From the NCBI RefSeq assembly GCF_014874095.1, contig NZ_JADBEB010000001.1, forward strand, positions 9,176,001 to 9,240,000: DNA of 64,000 nt, written 5' to 3'. A program made the position numbers and the translations under genes. Under the pieces are notes generated by a model. It did not search any database. It saw only the letters and a program-made list of their open reading frames with translations, and was not told the DNA's origin. This document shows positions 51,999-59,890 of the stretch, piece by piece (positions within the stretch are counted from its first letter, which is position 1; each line of letters opens with the position of its first letter). The DNA comes from Plantactinospora soyae. GTDB lineage: Bacteria > Actinomycetota > Actinomycetes > Mycobacteriales > Micromonosporaceae.

Positions 51999-54647
51999 TC
52001 ACACGCCGTTGCCGTTGCTGTACATTTCGTTAACCGCCGCCGGTGTGACATTCATGAACCGGACGGCTTTGGCATTCGTGCCCGTCGCGGTCGTATCGAC
52101 CTGCGCGTACTTCTTCGTCGCCTTGGACTGCAACACCTCGATCACCGAGTTGTAGGTGGTGTCGACGGACAGGCGATTTTGCAGGAGGAACCGTTCCGCG
52201 TTCGCCGCCGACGTCTGGTCGGCGATCAGCATCCCGGAGGGGGTGACATCCATCGCCTCCCGCACGTAGGCGTTCCTGGCGACGTTCCGCAGCGTCACTT
52301 CCATCTGGCTGCTGGTCGGCATTCCGACGACGCAGTACTGGAATGAAGACTCGGCGCTCTGCCACGAGGCGTCATTCGCGCGGACCAGGCCCTTCTTCGC
52401 GTTTGCCGCGTCGGCCCGCCACAAGAGGAGGTCCCCCGCACCCGGTAGGAAATACATGCGCCACCTGGTGGTGGTGCACGCTGGTTGGAAGGTGACCGCG
52501 GTGCCGGAGAAGCTGGTCAGGGGTTTGCCGGACGATGTCCAGATCGGCGCCGGCGCGGTCGCTCCCTCGGACACCGGCTCCAGGATCCACTGCTGATCGG
52601 TCGCGGCCGAGTAATCCGCGGTTCTCACCACACTGCCGTTGGCCGTGCCGCTGTTGAGCACACCCAGGTAGCCGCCGCCCACCGTGCTCCGCAGGTAGGA
52701 CCCGGTGGACTTCTGGAACATGACCGACCACGAGGTGTAGTGGTCGCCGCAGTTCCGCTGGTCGACGAATCCTCCGTTGACCAGATCGGCGTAGCTCGCG
52801 CTGTGAAAGAGGCAGTACCCGGAGGCCCGGTTGCGCACCTCGAACCGGGTGTCGGACAGTTGGGTCACGTCCCAAATCTGCTCGGTGCCGCTCCCGCAGT
52901 CGCGCAGCTCCATGTCGGCCCCGCTCGCGAGAGCGCCCGAACCTGCCGTGCCGAGCGCTCCGATCGGCCGGACGCAGCGTCCGGACTGCACACCCTTGAT
53001 CCGGAACGAGCCGGTCGGCGGCCTACTTATGGCCGCCTGGTGCGCCGGGTCGATCAGCCGCCACTGCTGTGTGGCGAGGTGCCCGTTGGGGTTCTGCACG
53101 ATGTCCAGCGAGCCCGCCGAGCTGCCCGCCACCGCCGTGATCACCTTGTTGTTGGTGACGTTCCGAATCTCCACATTGCCCTGCCCGCCGTCAAGCAGCT
53201 CCCAGACGCTGGCGGCCGTGGCGGCGGGGCCGCTGCCGCACGGGAAGGCGGTGATCGGAGCGCCGTCCTGCGAGATCCTCGAGGGCTGCGGGAAGAGGCA
53301 CACGTTCTCGTGCCCGTTCACGAGCTTGTAGCGCCCGGTGGTGGTGTCCGGCAGCAAGACCCACCGCTGCGACACATTGCTCTCGTTACACGGCTCCACC
53401 CGAGCGTTGAGCTCGGCGTTGGCGACGACGAAATAGTTGGCCACCCACGCGACCGGTTCGGCGATGCAGCCGTTGTAGCCGACCGCCTGGATCATCACGG
53501 TCTTGTTGGCCGACGGCCGGACGTAGTCGGCCTGACGGGCGGTGTCATGGCCACCCAACAGGAACAGGCTGCGGTCCAGGGCCGGACCCTCGAGCGCCTT
53601 CTTTGCCGCCGACACCGTCACCGGCTGGAAGCCGTCCGCCTCGGCCGCGTACATGATGTCGCGCACCCGAACCTCGTTCGCCCGCGCCTCGGCCAGATCA
53701 CGCTCATCGAGGTCGACCTTGTTGGCGAGGTGGACGCCGGTGAAGATGAACGCGACCCACACCTCCTCCGAGGAGTTGGCGTAGGCAACCGTCGCGTCCA
53801 ATTTGACCTTGCGGCCCGTGCTCTGCGACGCGAACAGGTAAATGAGCTCGCGCAACTCGAGATCGTCAAGCTCGTACGGCGTCGCCGACCGCTTCAGCGC
53901 GGTCGCGATCGCCTTCTCCTTTGCCGAACGCAGCGCCGCAGCCTGCCGAGCGGCGACCTCCTCGGCGTTACCGTTGGCGATCTCGTTCTGCCGGTCGGCC
54001 TCGGCCTTCTCGAACAGCGCGTGCTGGAGGAAGTCCAGACGCTGCTCGTCGGTCGCGCCAGCCACGGTCAACGGCTCGGCAGCCGCCTTCACCTCCGGCC
54101 AGGTCGCCGCCTTGCGCCAGAACGCCAGCAGGTAGTTCTGCAGGGTCTGGTCCAGCATCGTGGTGCGCTCGGTGTTGTTCGCCGGCACCCAGTTAATCTC
54201 CTGCGCCGCGCGCAACCGAATCGTGTCCAGCTCGGCCTTACGAGCCTTCGCGGCCAGGTCCCGGTCGTTCGCCGCGAAGATGCCGGTCCGGATGAACGCG
54301 GCGGACGCGGCGTCGGCGTCGGTCGTGTCGCTGAAGGCGGCCAGCGCGGCGGCCTTCACCTCGGCGTTGTGCTTCTCCGAGGCCTTCTCCCAGAGGACCG
54401 AGACGAAGTCGCGGTCGGAAAGCGTCACCTCTTCCCGTGGCACCCAACCCAGAACGGCAGCTGCCCGGTACTTCTCATCGATCGTGGTCTCGGCAGTCCG
54501 CGCGATCGTGGTCTCGGCAGCCCGCGCGAGCACCGATGGGCTCGCGATCGCGCCGGCCGGGACGGCCATCGCACCGATGACTGTCGCCGCCATGACGGCA
54601 GCGGTCACCATCCACAGACGTGACCGTCTGCGTACCCTTCTCGACAT
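51999..54647 (-). CDS. Secreted ALF-repeat plus ricin-type lectin protein
   Basis: 882 residues. Signal peptide (1-35); ALF-like helical repeats (about 55-350; NAEVKAAALAAFSDTTDADAASAAFIRTGIFAAN is one); a ricin B-type beta-trefoil region (about 385-695) with Q-x-W motifs SQRWVL, TQQWRL, EQIWDV and DQQWIL; and a further beta-rich module (700-882). Ricin-type lectins bind galactose or other sugars, so the protein may attach to cell walls of partners or prey. There is no membrane anchor. The ATG is preceded by GGGGGA. The first gene of the toxin operon; the next gene follows after 91 bases. Confidence 0.9.
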   Translation of the reverse strand: MSRRVRRRSRLWMVTAAVMAATVIGAMAVPAGAIASPSVLARAAETTIARTAETTIDEKYRAAAVLGWVPREEVTLSDRDFVSVLWEKASEKHNAEVKAAALAAFSDTTDADAASAAFIRTGIFAANDRDLAAKARKAELDTIRLRAAQEINWVPANNTERTTMLDQTLQNYLLAFWRKAATWPEVKAAAEPLTVAGATDEQRLDFLQHALFEKAEADRQNEIANGNAEEVAARQAAALRSAKEKAIATALKRSATPYELDDLELRELIYLFASQSTGRKVKLDATVAYANSSEEVWVAFIFTGVHLANKVDLDERDLAEARANEVRVRDIMYAAEADGFQPVTVSAAKKALEGPALDRSLFLLGGHDTARQADYVRPSANKTVMIQAVGYNGCIAEPVAWVANYFVVANAELNARVEPCNESNVSQRWVLLPDTTTGRYKLVNGHENVCLFPQPSRISQDGAPITAFPCGSGPAATAASVWELLDGGQGNVEIRNVTNNKVITAVAGSSAGSLDIVQNPNGHLATQQWRLIDPAHQAAISRPPTGSFRIKGVQSGRCVRPIGALGTAGSGALASGADMELRDCGSGTEQIWDVTQLSDTRFEVRNRASGYCLFHSASYADLVNGGFVDQRNCGDHYTSWSVMFQKSTGSYLRSTVGGGYLGVLNSGTANGSVVRTADYSAATDQQWILEPVSEGATAPAPIWTSSGKPLTSFSGTAVTFQPACTTTRWRMYFLPGAGDLLLWRADAANAKKGLVRANDASWQSAESSFQYCVVGMPTSSQMEVTLRNVARNAYVREAMDVTPSGMLIADQTSAANAERFLLQNRLSVDTTYNSVIEVLQSKATKKYAQVDTTATGTNAKAVRFMNVTPAAVNEMYSNGNGV

Positions 54648-55013
54648 TCTTTCCCCCGTGGTCCAGAAGACAGATTTTTAGTTGTACTGACTGACAGCAA
54701 CCGAACGCTACGCGTCACGGTATCAGCTGTCCTCGATCGGTGGGGTTCCGTTCCGGCACGAAAAAAGCCGCCCTCCGGGACTGCCCGAGGGCCGGCACTG
54801 TCCTGATAGGTCAACCCTTGATGTCGTTCACCGTGGGCACCTCGAGGGGTGCCGTTGCCCGACGTGCCAAGCTTGATCTTGCGGACCGACAAATTGCTGT
54901 CGGTCTTGGTCTCCGCCCGCTTGACCCGACGCGGTAGTCCACTGGTCAGGATCGCCAGCGCGGCCGCCGCATCGCATCCACAGCAGAGACCAAGGACGTC
55001 GGCGAAGTCGCGG
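54648..55013. other. 366-base gap before the toxin operon
   Basis: It holds the toxin operon promoter region (AT-rich stretch 54660-54730) and, at 54761-54796, a Rho-independent terminator. Between the terminator and 55013, on the minus strand, are short open frames with coding-like phrases (TKTDSNLSVRKIKLGTSGNG, then after a frame change EVPTVNDIKG) that may be a decayed small gene. I do not annotate them as a gene. Confidence 0.5.
54761..54796 (-). terminator. Rho-independent terminator
   Basis: On the minus strand a GC-rich hairpin, GCCGGCCCTCGGG with its imperfect partner (54767-54796), runs into TTTTTT (54766-54761). It is the only classical hairpin plus U-tract seen in the window. It ends the transcript of the membrane protein at 55014 and shields the toxin operon from readthrough. 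Confidence 0.8.
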
Positions 55014-56090
55014 TTACCGGGTCACGTACCTGTCGAGAGCCCGGCGCAGGTCCTCGCTGGTGACCTGCGAGTACATGTCGCCGTCGTCGCTGCCGACGTA
55101 GGAGTCCGGGCACTGCGCGTCGCTGCCGGTAATCCCGAACGAGTCGACCCGCTTCCGGGTACGCAACTCGAACACCTCCACCGTGTACTTGCCAGTCCGC
55201 ATCGTACGGATTTCTACATCGCTGCCGAGCTGCTCGCGGTAGGTGCAGGTGGTGCTGTTCCCGAGCTCCACTCCGGTACGACGGACGCACGCGACAAGCT
55301 GGATCTGGGTGGGATCGCTGATGTCGAAGCCCGGTGTCGTCTCGCTGAACACGCCGGCGGCCTCGTACACCCGACCGTTCTCCTCCTCGTCCTCGACGAA
55401 CGCGCGGATCGGGTGTGGGGCCGGGCCGGTGAACGCCGCCGCATCCGGGTACTTCGCGCCGGCACGCTCGCAGGCTCGGGACAGTTCGACGACGTTGCCC
55501 GGCAACGACTCGCTCCGGACCACGAAGTCGGGTAGGAAGACGAGCCAGGCCGTCATCAGCAGCGCGACCCCGAGCACGCCGCCGACGACCGACCGGACGA
55601 GCACCGGCGGCCGGATGGCGTGCCGCTCGGTGATCGAGCGGATCAGGGCGCCGCGTCCGTTGACCTCGACGATCCGAAGAACGGTGCCCCGACCCATTTC
55701 TCCGACGTACGCGACCTCGAAACCCCGCCGTGCACCGAACTCCCGGATCTCGCTGACGCCGAGGATCCTGGGCCACGGCACCGCGATCGGACCGCCATAC
55801 CTGGGCGCCAGGACGAGGCCACCATCCGCGACACCGATCCGGTACCAGCCGGCGGGGTCACCGGTGTCGGTGAAGTACACGACGTAGAGGTAGCTGGCGA
55901 TGGCGAGCGCCGCGACGACGTAGGCCAGGGTCGGGGAGAGGTTGAAGTAGATCGTGGTGGTCAGCAGGCCGCCGCCGATCAGGATCCACGACTTGCGGCC
56001 GTCGAACTCGTTGCGCGTCCGGTAGACCCGGCGCAGCGGCCCGATGCCACCGGCGTCGGCGACCTTGGCGAGCTTTCCGCGTGGCAGCAA
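55014..56090 (-). CDS. Three-TM membrane protein with extracytoplasmic domain shared with the 43-kb lipoprotein
   Basis: 358 residues. Two N-terminal membrane helices (about 34-50 and 54-72), a cytoplasmic PH-like/STM beta region (80-160; DGGLVLAPRYGGPIAVPWPRI), a third helix (about 167-190) and an extracytoplasmic domain (200-358). The latter is homologous by block order to the lipoprotein at 43270 (see there), with aligned cysteines. The start is TTG 56090, with GGAGGGG three bases upstream. No known family. It is transcribed toward the toxin operon but separated from it by the terminator at 54761. Confidence 0.85.
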   Translation of the reverse strand: MLPRGKLAKVADAGGIGPLRRVYRTRNEFDGRKSWILIGGGLLTTTIYFNLSPTLAYVVAALAIASYLYVVYFTDTGDPAGWYRIGVADGGLVLAPRYGGPIAVPWPRILGVSEIREFGARRGFEVAYVGEMGRGTVLRIVEVNGRGALIRSITERHAIRPPVLVRSVVGGVLGVALLMTAWLVFLPDFVVRSESLPGNVVELSRACERAGAKYPDAAAFTGPAPHPIRAFVEDEEENGRVYEAAGVFSETTPGFDISDPTQIQLVACVRRTGVELGNSTTCTYREQLGSDVEIRTMRTGKYTVEVFELRTRKRVDSFGITGSDAQCPDSYVGSDDGDMYSQVTSEDLRRALDRYVTR

Positions 56091-56254
56091 CGGCCCCTCC
56101 GGCGTGGAGATGATCGACGCGCCGGATTGTAGCGGTCCCGATCCAGCGGACCCCGCCGTCAGCTATCGAAATTCGTCACAGTGCTGACGTGCGGACCTTG
56201 ATAGCCCGAGGAGCCGAAGACTCCACGGCCGCCCCGCTTCTTAGCTGGCCTTCG

Positions 56255-56998
56255 TCAGAGTGCGGCGGGGAGCAGGAGGTCCGCCCGGATCGGGAAGTGG
56301 TCACTGGCCCGGCGGGTCTGCGGCGTGTCCACGACGTCGTAGTCGAGCACGCCGATCCGAGGATCGACGAAGAGGGCGTCGATCCGGTTGTGCGGGTACA
56401 CGCAGGAGAAGGTGAACCGCTCGGCGGCGTCGGCGACCACGGCGGCATCGGTCAGGCCGTCGGCGACGGTACGCCAGGCACCGCCGCCGGAGTTCTCGTT
56501 CAGGTCGGCGCCGACCACCACCGGCAGCCGCAGTGCGGCCAACTCCTGCTTGAAGAGTGCGGCCTGGCCGGGGCGCTCGGTCGGGTCTGTGGACAGATGG
56601 GATCCGGCGAGAACGAACCGGGACGTCCCGATCCCGCACTCGGCGAAGACCCCGCCGCGCAGATGCCGGCCCGGCGTCAACGGGTACTGCTGGCACCAGG
56701 TGCGGTACACCTGGACCCGCAGGCTGGTCAGCAGCAGGTTGCCCAGTGCCGGCAGGCCACCCGCCGCGACCACCAGGCCGAGCCGGTCGGCCAGGGCCGC
56801 ACACTTGTGTCGCCAGCGGAACCGGCGCGGCGCCTCCTGCACGATCACCACGTCCGGCTCTAAGCTCCGGACCACCTCGGCCAGCGCGTCGACGTCGTCC
56901 CGCTGGCCGTGCACGTTGTACGACAGCACCCGCAGGCGCACCGACGAATCCCCGTTTCCGGGGGACTGCACCTGCCCCACGCCGTGCCCCTTGCTCAT
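56255..56998 (-). CDS. Endonuclease/exonuclease/phosphatase family protein
   Basis: 247 residues. The EEP motifs are all present: LSYNVHG (Asn), VVIVQEA (Glu, metal), GSHLST (His), GADLNEN (Asp and Asn), and SDHFPI (Asp-His, catalytic base). It cleaves phosphodiester or phosphomonoester bonds, in nucleic acids or lipids or inositol phosphates; the substrate cannot be told. There is no signal peptide, so it acts in the cytosol. The start ATG 56998 is weakly supported; RLRVLSYNVHG, where the homology begins, lies about 20 residues in. Confidence 0.9.
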   Translation of the reverse strand: MSKGHGVGQVQSPGNGDSSVRLRVLSYNVHGQRDDVDALAEVVRSLEPDVVIVQEAPRRFRWRHKCAALADRLGLVVAAGGLPALGNLLLTSLRVQVYRTWCQQYPLTPGRHLRGGVFAECGIGTSRFVLAGSHLSTDPTERPGQAALFKQELAALRLPVVVGADLNENSGGGAWRTVADGLTDAAVVADAAERFTFSCVYPHNRIDALFVDPRIGVLDYDVVDTPQTRRASDHFPIRADLLLPAAL

Positions 56999-57028
56999 GT
57001 ATTCGAACTACCGCGCCGACCGGGTCGG

Positions 57029-57976
57029 CTACCGCCGACGGGCCAGGTCTGCCGCGCCGACCAACCCGGCGGTGTTGCCCAGTTCCGCCGGCCGGATTTC
57101 CGCCACGGGAATTGTGGCACGCGCCGAGAGAGCGTCCATATAGGACCGACGGGTCGGGCCGAGCAGCAGCTCGCCCGCCTCGACGACGCCGCCCCCGACG
57201 ACGAGCACCTGCGGATCGAGGATCTGCGCCATGTCGGCCAGACCGGTGCCGAGCCAATGACCGATCTGCGCGAACGCGGCGCCGGAGACCGAGTCGCCGG
57301 AGCGGGCCGCCGAGGTCACCATCGGTCCGGTCACCGCGTTGACGTCGCCGTCGGCCAGTTCGAGCAGGATCGTGGCCCGGTCCGGTTCCTGGCGCGCACC
57401 CGCGCGGGCGAACCTGACCAGGGCGTTGCCGCTGGCGTACTGCTCGATGCAGCCGAGCCGGCCACAGCCGCACAGGTGACCGTCCGGCACCGAAAGCATG
57501 TGCCCGAGTTCCGCCGCGATGCCGTGCGCTCCGCGCAGCAGTTCCCCGCCGAGCACGATCCCGCCGCCGACACCGGTGCCGATGGTGAACAGCACCATCG
57601 AGTCGTCCGCGTCCCGTGCCGCGCCGTAGCGGAACTCGGCCCAGGCCGCGACGTTGGCGTCGTTCTCCACGATCACCGGCAGTCCGACGGCGTTGCTGAC
57701 GTAGTCGCGGATCGGTTCGTTCCGCCATGCGATGTTCGGGGCGAACAGCACGGTTGACCGGGCGGCGTCGATCCAGCCGGCGGCACCGATGCCCACCGCG
57801 TCCACCTCGTGCTCGGCCGCGAGCTCCTTGACCACCTCGACGATCACGTCGCGGGTCTTGGCGACGTCGTCGGCGGGGGTGTCGCGGCGAATCGACGCCT
57901 GCACCTCACCCGCCACGTCGACGACGCCGGCGGCCACCTTCGTACCCCCGACATCGACTCCGATGGTCAGCGTCAC
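57029..57976 (-). CDS. glk: ROK family glucokinase
   Basis: 315 residues. DVGGTK (8-13, ATP-binding), ENDAN with the catalytic Asp, TIGTGVGGG, and CGCGRLGCIE with the ROK zinc/structural motif CxCGxxGCxE. It phosphorylates glucose to glucose 6-phosphate with ATP in the cytosol; actinobacterial members are glycolytic and take part in carbon repression. It starts with GTG. It is followed by the EEP gene on the same strand and preceded by the DUF5304-like gene. Confidence 0.95.
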   Translation of the reverse strand: MTLTIGVDVGGTKVAAGVVDVAGEVQASIRRDTPADDVAKTRDVIVEVVKELAAEHEVDAVGIGAAGWIDAARSTVLFAPNIAWRNEPIRDYVSNAVGLPVIVENDANVAAWAEFRYGAARDADDSMVLFTIGTGVGGGIVLGGELLRGAHGIAAELGHMLSVPDGHLCGCGRLGCIEQYASGNALVRFARAGARQEPDRATILLELADGDVNAVTGPMVTSAARSGDSVSGAAFAQIGHWLGTGLADMAQILDPQVLVVGGGVVEAGELLLGPTRRSYMDALSARATIPVAEIRPAELGNTAGLVGAADLARRR

Positions 57977-58092
57977 CGCTGCCGCTCCCCTCTGCCGTAC
58001 CGCCCTCGCGGTCGCTCTCCCGCCACTGCCGCCCTACCGTGCCGTCACCACCGCCGTGGCCTCCGGCCCGCCCGGTCGGACGGTTCCGGCAG

Positions 58093-59226
58093 TCAGGGGC
58101 CCTGGTCGGGGGCCACCTGCTCGCCCGGGTCGGCGGTGGCCGATCCCTCCGGGGTCCGCGACGCGGGCACCGGAGGTCGCCCGGCGGCCGACGAGCCGGC
58201 GGGCCGGGCCCCGCCCGTCCCGGTCGGGGTCGACCGGTCCGGATCGGCGGTCGCCCCGGTCCCCCGGGCTCCGGCCTCCGCACGGGTGGCGGCCGCCCAG
58301 ACGTCCTGCTCGTCCGCCGGCCACGAATCATGCCTGGTACGAGTGGCATTGCGCCACACCGCGTCTTCGAAAGCGCTCGACGGGCCGGCCGACGGGGCAG
58401 TGTGGGTGTCCGCTGGCTCACCACCGGCCCGGCCGCCGGTGCCGTCGCCGGGCCGGGAGCCCTGGGCGTCTGCGCGCGAGCCGGCGCTCCCCGCCGCGCC
58501 GTTGCCGGTGCTGCCGGTGCTGCCGGTGCTGCCGGTGCTGCCGGTGCTGCCGGTGACGGTGGAGAACGCGCGGAGCAGGCTGGCCACCCCGGCCGCGAAA
58601 TCTCCGGCACCGGTGGCGAGCCGTTCGGCGAATTCCGGACTCGGATCGCGCAGGGCGGCGATCGATCGGCAAACGGGACAGACGCAGCATTCGGAGCTAC
58701 CGGTGGCGAAACCCGCGCCCACCGGTGAGTCACCCCCCGATGGCGAACCGGGTCCGGCCGTGGTCGATGAAGGCCCGGCCTTGGTCGAAAACGGTCCGGT
58801 CGAAGGAGGTTCAGTCGAAGGAGGTCCGGCCGCAAAAGGTTCGACCGAAGGAGGTTCGGTCGCAAAAGGTTCGGCCGGAGGAGGTCCGGGAGAAGAAGAT
58901 TCGGAAGAAAAAGATTCGGGCGAGGGAGCTTCGGTCGAGGGAGCTTCGGTCGGCGGAGGCTCGGTCGTGGCGGCCGACCATGGGTCGGTGGTCGTCGAGC
59001 CTGACCCGGTCCGCCACGGCGACGATTCGGCCGTCTGCCGTGGCGGCACCACCTGGTCCAGTACGTCCGAGATCACCTGGCTGAACGGGCCGAAGGTCCC
59101 CGCCCGGTCCCGGGCCCCGGAGGCGGCCGAACGGGCCATCGCGAGCGCGGCGGCGACCAGCCGCTCGGCCTCCTCGCGTGCGGACCCCGGATCGGTCGCT
59201 CCGCCGTACGAACCGCCTGCTCCCAT
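58093..59226 (-). CDS. DUF5304-like, low-complexity protein with Cys cluster
   Basis: 377 residues. An N-terminal helical part (1-65; EEAERLVAAALAMARSAAS), a Pro/Ser/Thr/Glu-rich disordered middle (70-165) and a small Cys cluster (CCVCPVCRSI, near 180-189; a possible zinc site) with a helix, then a Ser/Thr/Gly-rich tail that contains TGS repeats. AGGAG lies before the ATG. Such proteins accompany SRPBCC and glucokinase genes in actinobacteria; the function is not known. Confidence 0.8.
   Translation of the reverse strand: MGAGGSYGGATDPGSAREEAERLVAAALAMARSAASGARDRAGTFGPFSQVISDVLDQVVPPRQTAESSPWRTGSGSTTTDPWSAATTEPPPTEAPSTEAPSPESFSSESSSPGPPPAEPFATEPPSVEPFAAGPPSTEPPSTGPFSTKAGPSSTTAGPGSPSGGDSPVGAGFATGSSECCVCPVCRSIAALRDPSPEFAERLATGAGDFAAGVASLLRAFSTVTGSTGSTGSTGSTGSTGNGAAGSAGSRADAQGSRPGDGTGGRAGGEPADTHTAPSAGPSSAFEDAVWRNATRTRHDSWPADEQDVWAAATRAEAGARGTGATADPDRSTPTGTGGARPAGSSAAGRPPVPASRTPEGSATADPGEQVAPDQGP
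58503..58555. repeat. Six-fold 9-bp repeat (GTGCTGCCG) in DUF5304-like gene
   Basis: GTGCTGCCG recurs in tandem, encoding (TGS)n on the minus strand. It lies in the Gly/Ser-rich tail and is a multiple of three bases, so it keeps the frame. Confidence 0.85.
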
Positions 59227-59266
59227 GATCGGCTCCTTTACGCCCGAGGCCCACGGGGTGAACGCG

Positions 59267-59722
59267 TCAACGCGCTCCGTCCGGGGATTCCACCCGCCGC
59301 TTGAGCGTGCTCAGTGCGGCATCCATGATCATTTTCTCGGCCTTGCGCCGGAACATACCCAGCATGCCCACCGACAACTCGACCTCAAGTGTGTAGGTCA
59401 CGGTCGAGGTGCCGTCCCCGTTGTCCTCGATGTCGTACGACCCGTTCTGGGTCTTCTGCATCCGTGAGGGCTCCACCAGGTGCCACTCGATCCGCGAGAT
59501 GTCCTCGGCGTACTCGTACGCGAGGACGTACTCGTCGGTCATCACCGAGGCGTCGAGCACGAACCGGACCTGGGCGGCGTAACCGTCCTCGTATTCCTCG
59601 ACCACCTCGACCTGCTTCACCGCTTCGGCCCACTCGGTGTAGCGCGGAAAATCGCAGATCACCGCCGTTACCCGGGCCGGTGGCGCGGCGATGACGATCG
59701 ACTGGGTGGAGGAATCCGCCAT
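59267..59722 (-). CDS. SRPBCC-family protein (polyketide cyclase/dehydrase-like)
   Basis: 151 residues. The START-like fold shows in SIVIAAPPARVTAVICDFPRYTEW and a repeating strand pattern (VRFVLDASVMTDEYVLAYEY, STVTYTLEVELSVGM) with the final helix AEKMIMDAALSTLKRRVE. A hydrophobic-ligand-binding protein of the cytosol. The next genes downstream are the DUF5304-like and glucokinase genes on the same strand; the acyl-CoA synthetase lies divergently 168 bases away. ATG 59722 has a weak ribosome site. Confidence 0.9.
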   Translation of the reverse strand: MADSSTQSIVIAAPPARVTAVICDFPRYTEWAEAVKQVEVVEEYEDGYAAQVRFVLDASVMTDEYVLAYEYAEDISRIEWHLVEPSRMQKTQNGSYDIEDNGDGTSTVTYTLEVELSVGMLGMFRRKAEKMIMDAALSTLKRRVESPDGAR

Positions 59723-59890
59723 GTCCGGCAGGCTACCCCGCAAGGGGGTGGCTCCGGCCCACCACCTCGCCCCATTCGTGTGCCGGTGGGCGTACCTGGC
59801 CGGGCGGGCCGACCCGGAAGGCGGGTAGGTTGCGGGGTAGCCGGAGCGGTCGGAGGCAGGCCGGTCCGATACGAGCACGAGGGAGTGCAG

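Noticed and set aside
58503-58555. 9-bp repeats as a regulatory element
   Set aside because: In-frame coding repeat giving a Thr-Gly-Ser tract.
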